Shown here: positions 1-9,601 of the stretch, in pieces
Numbering within the stretch: position 1 is the stretch's first letter
Layout: each line of letters begins with the position of its first letter
NCBI GenBank assembly: GCA_035041965.1
Contig: JAPYMA010000439.1
Location: 1 to 64,000 of the forward strand
Source of the DNA: Anisakis pegreffii
Taxonomy: Eukaryota; Nematoda; Chromadorea; Rhabditida; Anisakidae
DNA length: 64,000 bases
Direction of reading: 5' to 3'
The notes under the pieces: model-generated
Seen by the model: the letters and a program-made list of their open reading frames with translations, nothing else
Told to the model about the DNA's origin: nothing
Databases searched by the model: none
Position numbers and translations under genes: made by a program

Positions 1-2686
1 CCTGCAGAAATATGGTGCGGAGTTCTGCAATAGCTGATACTGGCTTGTTATAATATCAAGAAGATGCGGGTGACCGGGGACGGGATGTGTGCGGTGTGTG
101 TGTTGCCGGATATCATTGGGGAGTGTGTGGCGAATGGTAGGGAATTGATGCGGTCTTGTTATCTTTTGGGAGAGATCCGAGATTTGAGGGATTTTTTGGG
201 GGATTTGTTGGATTTGCATTGATTGAGTGGTTTGGGGAGAGTTTAAGTGGGATTTTGACGTGATCGCGTGATCATCGCATAATTTTCAGAGGAATTCATT
301 CCGATGTGCTACGCGAAATACGGTGAGCCGAGATGTATCGCGTGGATGATCCAGTGCAGAATAATCGATCGCTTCAGTCCGTTGAACGATGTGCAGAAGG
401 CGTGTATGAAGAAACGTTGGTGTTTTTATTGTTGTTGTAGTGTCTTTGCAAAAATTGTTATCGCAAAGTTGTCGAATCGGTTGATGATCGAAGTTGTCGA
501 ATCGATTCGACAGCTTCGATCCGCGCCATGTTTTGCATCGTTGATTTGTAGGTGTTGTTATTATTATTATTGTTAATTAATAAATGTGCTTTCAGAGAAC
601 GAAATGCCAGATGCGATCACGATTTGTAAGAAGAAATACGGCGACGAGTTCTGTGTTAAGATGCGTACCGCATGCTTCCAGGTGATGAAGATCACTGTCA
701 CCGAGTCGGCCGTAAAAGGCGCAGTGGAGATTCTACCGAAATCGGTGTCCATCTGCATTTCGTCAGGTTTGAGTTGATCTGACTGATTCGATCGATTTGA
801 TTGATCTGATCGATTCGATTGCATTGATCCGTCGAAATTTGATCATTAGAATTTATCGATTCGTGAGCAGATTTCATTCAATTCTTGTTTTATTTTTGTC
901 ATTTGTTAATTGTTCAGATAATTGGATGGCGAAATGTTACGTGAAATTCGGTCAGCAGAAATGCCTGGAATGGCTGAAGATCTGCAGAAATAGATACACG
1001 AGGAGTGATTTCGAGTTGTCGGATGACGAGAAGGAGTGCATCAAGAGCCGTGAGTTGTTGATTTTATGGGATTGTGGGCAGTTTTGTGGGGAAATCTGGG
1101 CAGTTTTGTGGGGAAATCTGGGCAGTTTTGTGGGGAAATCTGGGCAGTTTTGTGGGGAAATCTGGGTAGTTTTGTGGGGAAATCTGAGCAGTTTTGTGAG
1201 GAAATGTGGGCAGTTAATAGTGTTTGAATATTGTTTGAAGTACGGAATATTTTGGAGTTGGTGATTGAATGGGTCGATTTTGATTGTTTTGCGTTAAATT
1301 GATTGAAAGATGAATTGAAATTCAGAGTCGATGCAAGTGAAGTGTATCGCGAAATACGGTGAGCAGTTCTGCAGCAGTATGTTGTCGGTGTGCTCGTCGA
1401 TGCTGTCGATACCGTGGAAGAACGATTCGGTGCAGAGATTACCGCCTGGCATCGTGGGATGTGCGCAGACGAGTGCGTGGTTTGCTTGGATTTTGTGGTT
1501 TTTATTCTTTTTTGTATTAGTTTCATGAATTTTGATTGATTTTTCAAGGGAAAGGCATCGGAATTTTGGTTGTTTTTGGAATTTTGTAGTGTCGAAATGG
1601 TTTTTTGAGTGAGTGTCTCGTTTTTGGTGCGAATTTTGAGGGTATTTTTTGAAAATTTCAGCCGATCCGGTGGTGCAATGCCGTGCCAAATACTCGGAGT
1701 CGTTCTGCAATCGGCTTGGCGCGGCGTGTTCGAAGGTGACAGGCACGGACATTCCGGCGTTCTCACGCGGTGGTGGAGAGTATCGACTACCCGAGGCAAT
1801 CTCACAGTGCATAGCGCAAGGTTGGTGAGATTTATTAAGGGTTTAGGCGTGGAGATTCTGGGCAATTTTGTGGGTAATGAGAAGAGTTCTGGGCAGTTTT
1901 TTGGGTAAATTGGCTAGAATGAATAAGCGACTGTTGAGGTTGTGGTATGAAGTATCGAGTAATAATCTTGTGAATACTTGAGATATCTCGTATCTCGGGT
2001 TTGCCAAAGTTTTGGGGAATCTTTTGGGCAATTTCTGAGTATAAAAATGGAGAGATGATATTGCAGAGAATATCGTAGCGATGTGCTATGCATCTAAATG
2101 CTCACAGCAATGTGACGGATGGCGTGTGACATGCAATATCAACGGTGGGATGGCGCAATTGACACCTGAGCAAGTGACGTGCTTCGAGAAACGTTAGTTT
2201 ATTTGGTTGTTAGTTTAGGTTTGGTTTCGATTTCCGGGGGGGGGGGTAGAGAAGGTTTATTTGAGTTTCAATATGATTAGAAAATTGAGAAGGGTTTTGG
2301 TACGGACGTGGAGATGTGTGTGTGTGTATTTGTGTGAAAGAAAAGAATAAATTTCAGAATCTGGTCTCACGGCTCTGAAGACAAGCTGCCGTACGAACCC
2401 GTTGAATGCGCAATGCAGACAGATCAGAGAGCCGTTCGAAACACCTAAATGCACCACAGCCATCCCCTACCTGAAGATAACGCAGACGTGAGTTTTGAGT
2501 TTGTGGCCATTTTTGTGGTTTTACGTGGGAAATGTGGTGATTTTTTGGATTTTTTGGTATTTTTTGATAATTTTGGATGAATATTTCAGTGTAATCAACG
2601 GCCAAATTCATGTGCAGCAGTTGGTGAGCGGTGGAATGACCGCTGTTCAGGTGTCGAAGACGGTGCAGACCGTGATCAAGACGTGA
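1..2686 (+). CDS. Tandem four-cysteine-module protein, 3' part (left-arm copy, partial)
   Basis: Spliced gene entering from the left edge. Exons: 1-136 (type D, partial), 290-415 (E), 596-766 (F), 918-1049 (G), 1326-1472 (A), 1662-1820 (B), 2067-2192 (C), 2358-2487 (D-like), 2590-2686 (tail, stop TGA). Acceptors are TTTCAG or TTGCAG and donors are GT. Exons E to C all start and end in phase 1. Each encodes one module with Cys-x8-Cys-x6-Cys-x(15-30)-Cys, usually containing a KYG motif between the first two cysteines. The tail lacks cysteines. The pattern suggests a secreted disulfide-rich protein, but I do not recognise the family and the N-terminus is absent. The first exon has a one-base deletion near position 32 relative to the right arm, which breaks the frame; it may be a contig-end error. 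Confidence 0.8.
493..514. repeat. Dispersed 22-bp palindromic element
   Basis: Near-perfect palindrome with core TCGAATCGATTCGA in the intron between modules E and F. It is followed by a conserved tail (CTTCGATC, CGCCATGTTT, then TTGATTTGTAGGTGTT and ATT-rich sequence) shared with the other copies in this window. Confidence 0.85.
1075..1206 (+). repeat. Intronic 22-bp tandem repeat, 6 units
   Basis: Unit GGGCAGTTTTGTGGGGAAAT plus CT, six near-identical units in the intron between modules G and A. The corresponding right-arm intron (about 20690-20735) has only two units, so the array has changed length since the arms were copied. Confidence 0.9.
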
Positions 2687-4983
2687 GATGAGCAACATCT
2701 TATTTATCCCTTCGTATGCTAATTTTTCACAATGTTTTTTTTTTGAGTTAAGTTGTGCTTACACACTATTGTGATATGATTGAAGGCGTTGATGTTAAAA
2801 TTTCTATCTCTACATCTCTCATTTTCTCGTGCTCCTTCGCAACACTGTGATCGTAAACGTTACTGTGATATCATCCGTCTTAAATTTGTTTGTGTGTGTG
2901 TTTATGTCATCATTGCTATCGTCATCGTTATCAGTATCGTATCGTTATCATTGTCCACCGTCTTATCACGTTGTCAGTCTTATCACCACCGCTGTTATCA
3001 GTTGTTATCAGTGCCATTTGTTAGAGTTGTTCTAGCATAGCAAATCAACAAGCCTTACTATCTTAACTTAAAATTAAAACTCTCTTCAATATCTATCGTC
3101 ATGTTAAATGTAACTGCAGTGATTTGGAGTAACATCTTATCATAATCATAGTTATAATTAATATTATTGTTACAATTACTATTATACTCATTGCAACTGG
3201 ATAACTGTGTAAGCCGTTTATTAATAGTAATGATAATTTGTAATGATAATAGCGAAATGAAGGAACATCTAATGAATACAGCTGTGTAATACTGATGATG
3301 AGATCACTGGAAACGTCAACGCAATCATATTAAATCATCTATAAAAGTTTGTTAATGTTAACAATTGTCACAAAACAATTACTATTAATGAAGTGATAAT
3401 GCTCTGGGCAGACACCACCGTATGATTATGACCATTGCCGTTATATTTCGGTGCAGTTGAATATCTTTCTGTATTGAGGATTCATATTCTGTAGGGTTAT
3501 TAGAGCGGTGTTAGTGTGGACGGTGTAGAATCGACTGGTAAAGGTGGTAAAACTGGTAAAATCTGGTAAAAGTAAACGTGATGTTGGCTGGTAAAAGAAT
3601 GGTTTTGAAATGGTCAGTCAGGTCTGGTCTAGGTTTGGAATTACCAGCAGTTTGAGCCTTCAGATAGTAGAATTTGAGCGAGTTTCAGGCTTAGGCTTAG
3701 AGTTAGAATTAGTCAAAGCAATAGCGGGGTGATAATATGGATAGGTAAGGCTTGAAATATGGTTAGTGAATGGGGAATTTTGTAAGATAATTACAGATTC
3801 TATAAAGGTTTCCGGGAAATCAAGAGGCTCCGAGAGAAAATTTATACGAAACCGATTGCAATTGGCATCGAAACGGGCACCGATTTTGAAAAGGTTCGGT
3901 TTTATGGGTACTGGACGCGATTTCATAAACCGGATGGAATGGGTGCTAGAAGGTATTTTATATGAATTGGATACTTTGGGTTTGGCTTTGATAGTTCCAT
4001 GACAGGCAGCCTGATTGGGCCGGAAATACTCTGTGAGGTTAAATTTATATGGCCTTGAAATGAATATTTAAATTCAAACGGCCCTACTGAAAATTTTTTC
4101 TGCTAAAACTCTATGATTTTTTGACATATTCGTATTCAGCTGAATCTGGAGATTAAGAATAGACTGAAGTTTATTATCTTTAATGCGTTCGTTGTCGAAA
4201 AATACCGTGGTTACTTGAGTAGATTTCAGTTTGATTTGTTCATTGGTATCAGTGATTGCGTTGATTTTTTCGTTCAGGTTATGATCTTCTTTTGACCTTT
4301 TAATCTTTATATTAATCTTTATAATATCTTTATAATATCTCTATAATAATTAATAATCTCCATCTATAATCTTCAAAATCTTGACGAAGTTTATAACCTT
4401 CATCAACGAAATAATATTGTTTTTGAAGTGACCAATTGATTCGAATCCGATTTTGCCGTTTATCAACGCTCCTTATTCGCAGTAAGTTGTTGAATTCCAA
4501 TTGAAAATTTTAAAATTTCAGTTTTTAAATCAAATCGGCAAATCTAAATAGTATCTCGTCTCGGCGGACGGTACGAATTGGTTAATCAAATAGAATTGCT
4601 TTGATTAACCAATTCGTACCGTCCGCCGAGTCGACCGAGCCACTTTGCAGTCGAAAAACCTCAGAAAGCGTTATTTGAAGGTCGAAGTGAGCCTCAACTT
4701 AATTCCCAGGTAAAGCTTGACTTAGACCTCGAGCTACTCGGTCCGAAAGCAACCTCAGATGGTGTTTAGGGTAGGCGTATGAGGTTTGACTTGTGAAAAA
4801 AAGATTTTTACTTGTTAGTCAGCAAATATTGCGAACTCATCGAATAATGTCTTCAAGACGTCGGCCTTGTGTGTGTGATTTTTTACTGTTTATCGTTATT
4901 TATTGTTACTTTTAAATCGATTACTATTTTTATTGTTATCGTTTTATATTCATTTGTCAGTGCTGTTTTGTGTGTTCGTTAGT
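2687..4983. other. Intergenic, left arm
   Basis: No gene recognised between the cysteine-module gene and aminoacylase. Bases 2860-3020 are rich in TTATCA/TGATAA motifs. Bases 3535-3600 hold a degenerate CTGGTAAAA repeat. A perfect hairpin lies at 4560-4630. Open frames around 3660-4000 appear in both arms but show no splice structure or familiar motif. Confidence 0.6.
4560..4630. repeat. Perfect 31-bp inverted repeat with 9-bp loop
   Basis: Arms 4560-4590 and 4600-4630 are exact reverse complements, starting CTCGGCGGACGG, around the loop TAGAATTGC. The same hairpin is intact in the right arm at 17319-17389. It could be a small foldback element or a transcribed hairpin; the GC-rich arm ends stand out against AT-rich flanks. 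Confidence 0.9.
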
Positions 4984-7900
4984 ATGGCAAATCGATTCGC
5001 CCGGTTGCTTTTAAGCTCTCACCATCTCATAAAAAGATTTTCATTTCCTAACATTTCATTCCTATCCAGATCTGGTGGCTTTGGTAAGTGTGAATGACTG
5101 AGAAATCAGTTGCTTCTCTTGAAGGAAAAGCTATCTGCGGAATGAAAATTCCGAAAAAAATCCGTCAGTTTTTGGTGAAAAATGAGAATTTTAAGCCAAA
5201 TTTTTGGATTTCCAAATGAAATTTGAATTGTAAGACAGAGATGGAATGGGAGAATGATATGAGTTTGAGTGAATTAATAATTCATCAGTTGTTTGGAGTG
5301 TCTGGAGTGTTTCATTCAAATTTTAAACAGTTTCGAAAAATGTGAATTCAGAATTGAGGATTTGGTATCGTTGCAGCAGGGTAATTCGGTAATGTATTGA
5401 GGAATATTTTTGAAATACTTTTGAAATCCTTATTTGAGGATATAAATCCGATTTCAGGACCGCATTATATTGGTGTGGTCGACGCAAAGAGATACCTTTC
5501 GATGAGTATTCCGATGTCACAACAAAAAGAGATGGAAGAGGATATAGCCGTGAGGAAATTCAGGGAATATCTTCGCATTCACACAGAACAACCAAATCCT
5601 GACTATGGTTAGTGGTGAATTAGCAATTAGATTGGTTTTAAATCGAATTTTGTTTAGCTGATTCAAATTAATTTTATATTAAATGAAATGTTTTTAGCAA
5701 ATTAAGCAAATTTAAATCAAAGTTTTTGATTTAAATTTTCAGCTTTTTAATTTTTTTAAAACAAACGATGGTTTTGTAGGGTTATTTGAAGTGAGTGGTG
5801 AATGAAATTTTTTGTGAATTCATAAAAAATTAAAATTCATAAAGAAATCGTAAGGAATTTGAAGTTGTGAACAAAAATTTTGATATTTTTTCAGAATTTT
5901 GTTTGTAAAATGGATATTTTTCTGCAGCAGAAATTTATATTCATAAATGATATTGCAGAATCGTGTACAAAATTTTTATGCGGACTTGCCGATGAATTAG
6001 AATTGGAGAGAAGCATATATGAGGTTAGTTTTGCGGTTGGATTTGGTGGTTTTGATTGTGAAATTTGGATTTTGTGATGTATAAATGAAATGATTTACAT
6101 TTGTGTGTAGTATTTCAGTAAAATTACCAGGTGATTTTGTAAATTTACCTGGAGATCCAGGTAATCCAGGTAATTTCAGTGAAAAAATGGAATTTTCAAG
6201 TGATTTTTTCAGTGTGTCAAAGGGAAACCGTTTGTAATAATGACGTGCCGAGGGGAAAAGCCGGATCTTCCATCGTTGATGCTTTATTCACACACCGATG
6301 TGGTACCGGTGGTGAGGGTGAGTGGGTATTTTGGTTATTTTTTTGGCAATTTTTGGAAATTTTTTAAAAATTAAAAAATTTGAAAAAATTTTAATTTCAG
6401 GAAATGTGGAAGCATGATCCATTTGAAGCGTTTAAAGATAGCGATGGTAGAATATATGGGCGAGGCACGCAGGATATGAAGTCGGTGGGAATTCAGTATG
6501 TGGAAGCGTTGAGAAGGCTACAAAAAACAGGAAAAAAGAGTTTCCTGCGAACGATTCATGTGGTTTTTGCACCAGGTTACTTTCAGGCATTAACCTGGAA
6601 TTAATAACAGGTCATTTTTGGAAATATTTTCGTGATTTTATGGGAAATTTTGAAAAAAATTACAGATGAAGAGATCGGTGGTGTGGATGGTATGCGGAAA
6701 TTTGTGGAAACCGAAGCATTTCGCGAACTGAACGTTGGTTTCACACTCGATGAGGGTGCCGCAAGCCCGGACGAAACCTATCGTGTCTACTATGGGGAAC
6801 GTTGCCCGTGGTGTAAGTGATTTTTTGGGTAAAACCTTGGGAAAGCGTACCCACCAGAGCAATTTCAAGTCGAACCTAGAATTAATTTTTTCCATTCTTC
6901 AGGGGTACAGGTGAAGTGCAGAGGTCAGCCAGGTCATGGCTCGTTGTTCATTGAGGATACGGCTGCGGAAAAATTGGTACGGCCATTTTATTAGTTCAAA
7001 TTTTGATAATTTTTTAAATATATTTTTCGAATTTTGATAATTTTTAAAAATTTGAAATATATTTCAATTTAAAATGATTAAAATGAATATAATAATTGAA
7101 AATTTTTGGTTTACTAGCAACGAGTTATCAATAGTTTCTTGGCATTTCGAGCGGAACAAAAGAAGATATTTGACTCAGATCCGGAGCAGAGTGTCGGCAA
7201 AATGATTACAGTGAATTTGACGAAAATTGAGGTCGGTTGAAGAGATTTTAATTAATTTATAATAATAATATTAATGTAATTAATAATATTTGTTTTATAA
7301 TATTAATAAATAGTAATTGTATATGTAAATATATTTATGTTTAGGGTGGATCTCAAGTGAATGTCGTTCCGACGGAGTTGACTGCGTGTGCGTGGTGATT
7401 TTAGTGTTTTTTGATGATATTTTATTTGTTTATTTATTTATTTCATTTGAATTTTTTGATAATAATAATGATAGTATAGAAAATATTTAAAGAATATTAT
7501 TTTGAAAGTTTAGTAGAGTAATTAAAATTGCAGATTTTGATGTGAGATTGCCACCGTGGACGAATTTTGAGGTTTGTTTTGTGGATGTTTGATATCGTTT
7601 TAGTATTATTATTGTTATTATTGTTGTTATTATTATTATTATTTTATTGTTTTTATTTTATTTTTATTAAGGAATTCGAGGCAAAAATAAAGCGATGGTG
7701 TGAAGAGGCTGGTCGAGACGTTTCGTACTCGTTTCTTATGGTATGTTTTATGGGATTTATATCATCGATTGTAAATATTACTTTTTAGAATTTTATTTAT
7801 TTTATTGTTTTTGTGATTTTTGTTTATTTATTATTATTTTTTGTGTGTTTATTATTATTTTTATGATTATGAAATGAAAATTTAGAATACGAGAATACAC

Positions 7901-8630
7901 AATACGACGCCGATCACAGAAGACGATCCGTGGTGGAAGGCGTTCTCAGCAGCGCTGGCTGAAGAGTACGTTGAGGATGCTTGTTTTGGTTTGATTTTGT
8001 TGCGGGGATGGAAATTTGGAGTTTTATACGTGAAAATTTGGAAATTTTGAAGGAATTTAGGTTTTTACATCAAGAAAAAAGCATTATTTTGAGTTAATTT
8101 CAGGAATTGTCCAGTGAAAACTGAAATATTTTTGGGTTCCACAGATTCCAGATATCTGAGACAGGTGAATTTTTTAAATTTTGAAGCAATTTTTTGAAAT
8201 TTCCCTATTTGGCTCTCAATTTTTTAATGAAATTGAAGCGTTTGGGCATATATTTCGCAGAAAAGTAGTGTTTGTGTATAGAATTGAATGAATAATTGGT
8301 ATGTGGCCATTCAGTCAGGCTGTTAGACTGATTCTGGCATGATGTTTGGAGCGGATCTGCCTTCTTTAGGTTGTAGTTGACCGTGTTTTTTGCTGAATTT
8401 CCAAAATTTTTTCAAAATTTTGGAGAATTCCAAAAATTTTTATGTTCCACGAAGAGTATTCCAATGGAAAATTGTTTCAGAAAGGTTACAAGTCCATTGG
8501 TTTCAGTCCAATGGTGAAAACACCGATATTGCTGCATGATCATAATGAATATTTAGAGGAGAGCGTTTATTTGCGTGGTGTCGAGTTGTATGAGAAAATT
8601 ATTCTGCGTTTGGCCGATCTGAATTTTTGA
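4984..8630 (+). CDS. ACY1: Aminoacylase-1 (N-acyl-L-amino-acid amidohydrolase), left-arm copy
   Basis: M20-family zinc metallopeptidase that releases free amino acids from N-acylated amino acids. Fourteen exons: 4984-5083, 5458-5607, 5959-6023, 6213-6317, 6401-6575, 6666-6812, 6903-6976, 7118-7231, 7345-7387, 7534-7571, 7672-7740, 7886-7965, 8104-8164, 8481-8630. All phases close, giving 456 aa against about 408 in human ACY1. Dinuclear-zinc and catalytic residues are visible: His in SHTDVV (exon 4), Asp in GTQDMK (exon 5), the Glu pair in DEEIGG (exon 6), Glu in TLDEG, and His in LLHDHNE (last exon). The extra length is an Arg/Leu/Ser-rich N-terminus resembling a mitochondrial presequence. 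An alternative last exon lies at 9272-9418. Confidence 0.93.
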
Positions 8631-8702
8631 TGATTTTATGGAAATTTTGAATGTTTTGTGGAAAATTAAGGAAAAGAAAAGTTGCATTTTGTAAATGAAA
8701 GA

Positions 8703-8708
8703 AATAAA
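8703..8708 (+). terminator. Poly(A) signal of the proximal aminoacylase end
   Basis: AATAAA 73 nt after the stop codon at 8630, suitable for ending transcripts that use the proximal terminal exon. Another AATAAA at 9873-9878 could serve the distal exon. Confidence 0.5.
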
Positions 8709-8753
8709 GAGCATTTGTGTGTATGGATGAAGTTGTTTGAGTTGATTGCGTGA

Positions 8754-8928
8754 GTTGTCGAATCGATTCGACGACATCGATCGCCATATTTCATATCTTT
8801 GATTCATAGGTTTTATTGTCATTATTATTGTTCTCGCCACTATGATATATATCATTATTATTATTGTTTATTATTATCATACAATTATCAGTTCAATTGA
8901 TGATAAGTTGTCGAATCGATTCGACGAC
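8754..8928. repeat. Two copies of the 22-bp palindromic element
   Basis: Copies at 8754-8775 and 8907-8928, both with core TCGAATCGATTCGA, separated by the conserved tail sequence with TTTGATTCATAGG and ATT/ATG-rich bases. They lie between the two alternative terminal exons of aminoacylase. Confidence 0.85.
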
Positions 8929-9271
8929 TTCGTTTGATTGCGTGATATTTCAATAATTTAATGTGAATTTGGCGAATGTTCCATGGATGCAGCTTACTTT
9001 TTATTTTTATTGTTTAATATTGTTAGTAACGGTCGATTAGTTGCCTGTTTGAAGTATTTGCGATGATATTTTATGCGTTTTGATGTGTGTTTTTAATGGA
9101 TTTGATGTGTTTGCTTGGGGATTTTTGGGTATTGGGCAGTTTTTTGGTGTTATTTTTTATTTGAACTGAGAGTGGTTGGTGAATGGTTTGAGATTTTAGC
9201 GATTTTAAGGGAATTTATTCGGTTATTGCGTTAGTAAATTGAAATTTTTGTATTGCATTCGATGGTTGCAG

Positions 9272-9418
9272 AAGGGTCACCGCTCGTTGGGTTTCACCCC
9301 GATGATTGGAACCAAGATAACGGCTCATGATCATAATGAATACTTGGATGAGAGTGTGTTTTTACGGGGTGTTCGGATTTATGAGCGATTGATCGAGAGA
9401 CTGGCCGCGGTTGTGTAG
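9272..9418 (+). CDS. ACY1: Alternative terminal exon of aminoacylase-1 (left arm)
   Basis: Begins right after TTGCAG in the same phase 0 as the proximal last exon (8481-8630) and encodes a 48-residue homologue of it ending in TAG. It keeps the KG..S.GF.PM..T start, the HDHNEYL metal-site motif and the V.LRGV..YE segment, but the residues before the motif change from ILL to ITA. Splicing exon 13 to this exon instead of the proximal one would give a second C-terminus. The arrangement is repeated at 12526-12672 in the right arm. Whether both are used cannot be read from the sequence. Confidence 0.85.
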   Translation, partial: KGHRSLGFTPMIGTKITAHDHNEYLDESVFLRGVRIYERLIERLAAVV

Positions 9419-9427
9419 TGGTGATAT

Positions 9428-9601
9428 GTCGTCGAATCGATTCGACAACTTCGATCGGCGCCATGTTTCAAATCTTTGATTTATAGGTGTTATTGTCATT
9501 ATTATTGCTCTTGCCACTATGATAGATATCTTTATTGTTATTATTACTATCATATAATTGTCAGTTTAATTGATGGTAAGTTGTCGAATCGATTCGACGA
9601 C
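9428..9601. repeat. Two copies of the 22-bp palindromic element
   Basis: Copies at 9428-9449 and 9580-9601 with the shared downstream tail (CTTCGATC, CGCCATGTTT, TTTGATTTATAGGTGTTATT), 10 and about 160 bp after the alternative aminoacylase stop. Confidence 0.85.

Noticed and set aside
797..1264. 155-residue plus-strand open frame
   Set aside because: Only 918-1049 is an exon; the rest is intron read-through including the 22-bp tandem repeat.
1041..1865. 274-residue minus-strand open frame
   Set aside because: It runs antisense across well-supported spliced exons of the cysteine-module gene and the 22-bp intronic repeat; the codon content reflects those, not a protein.
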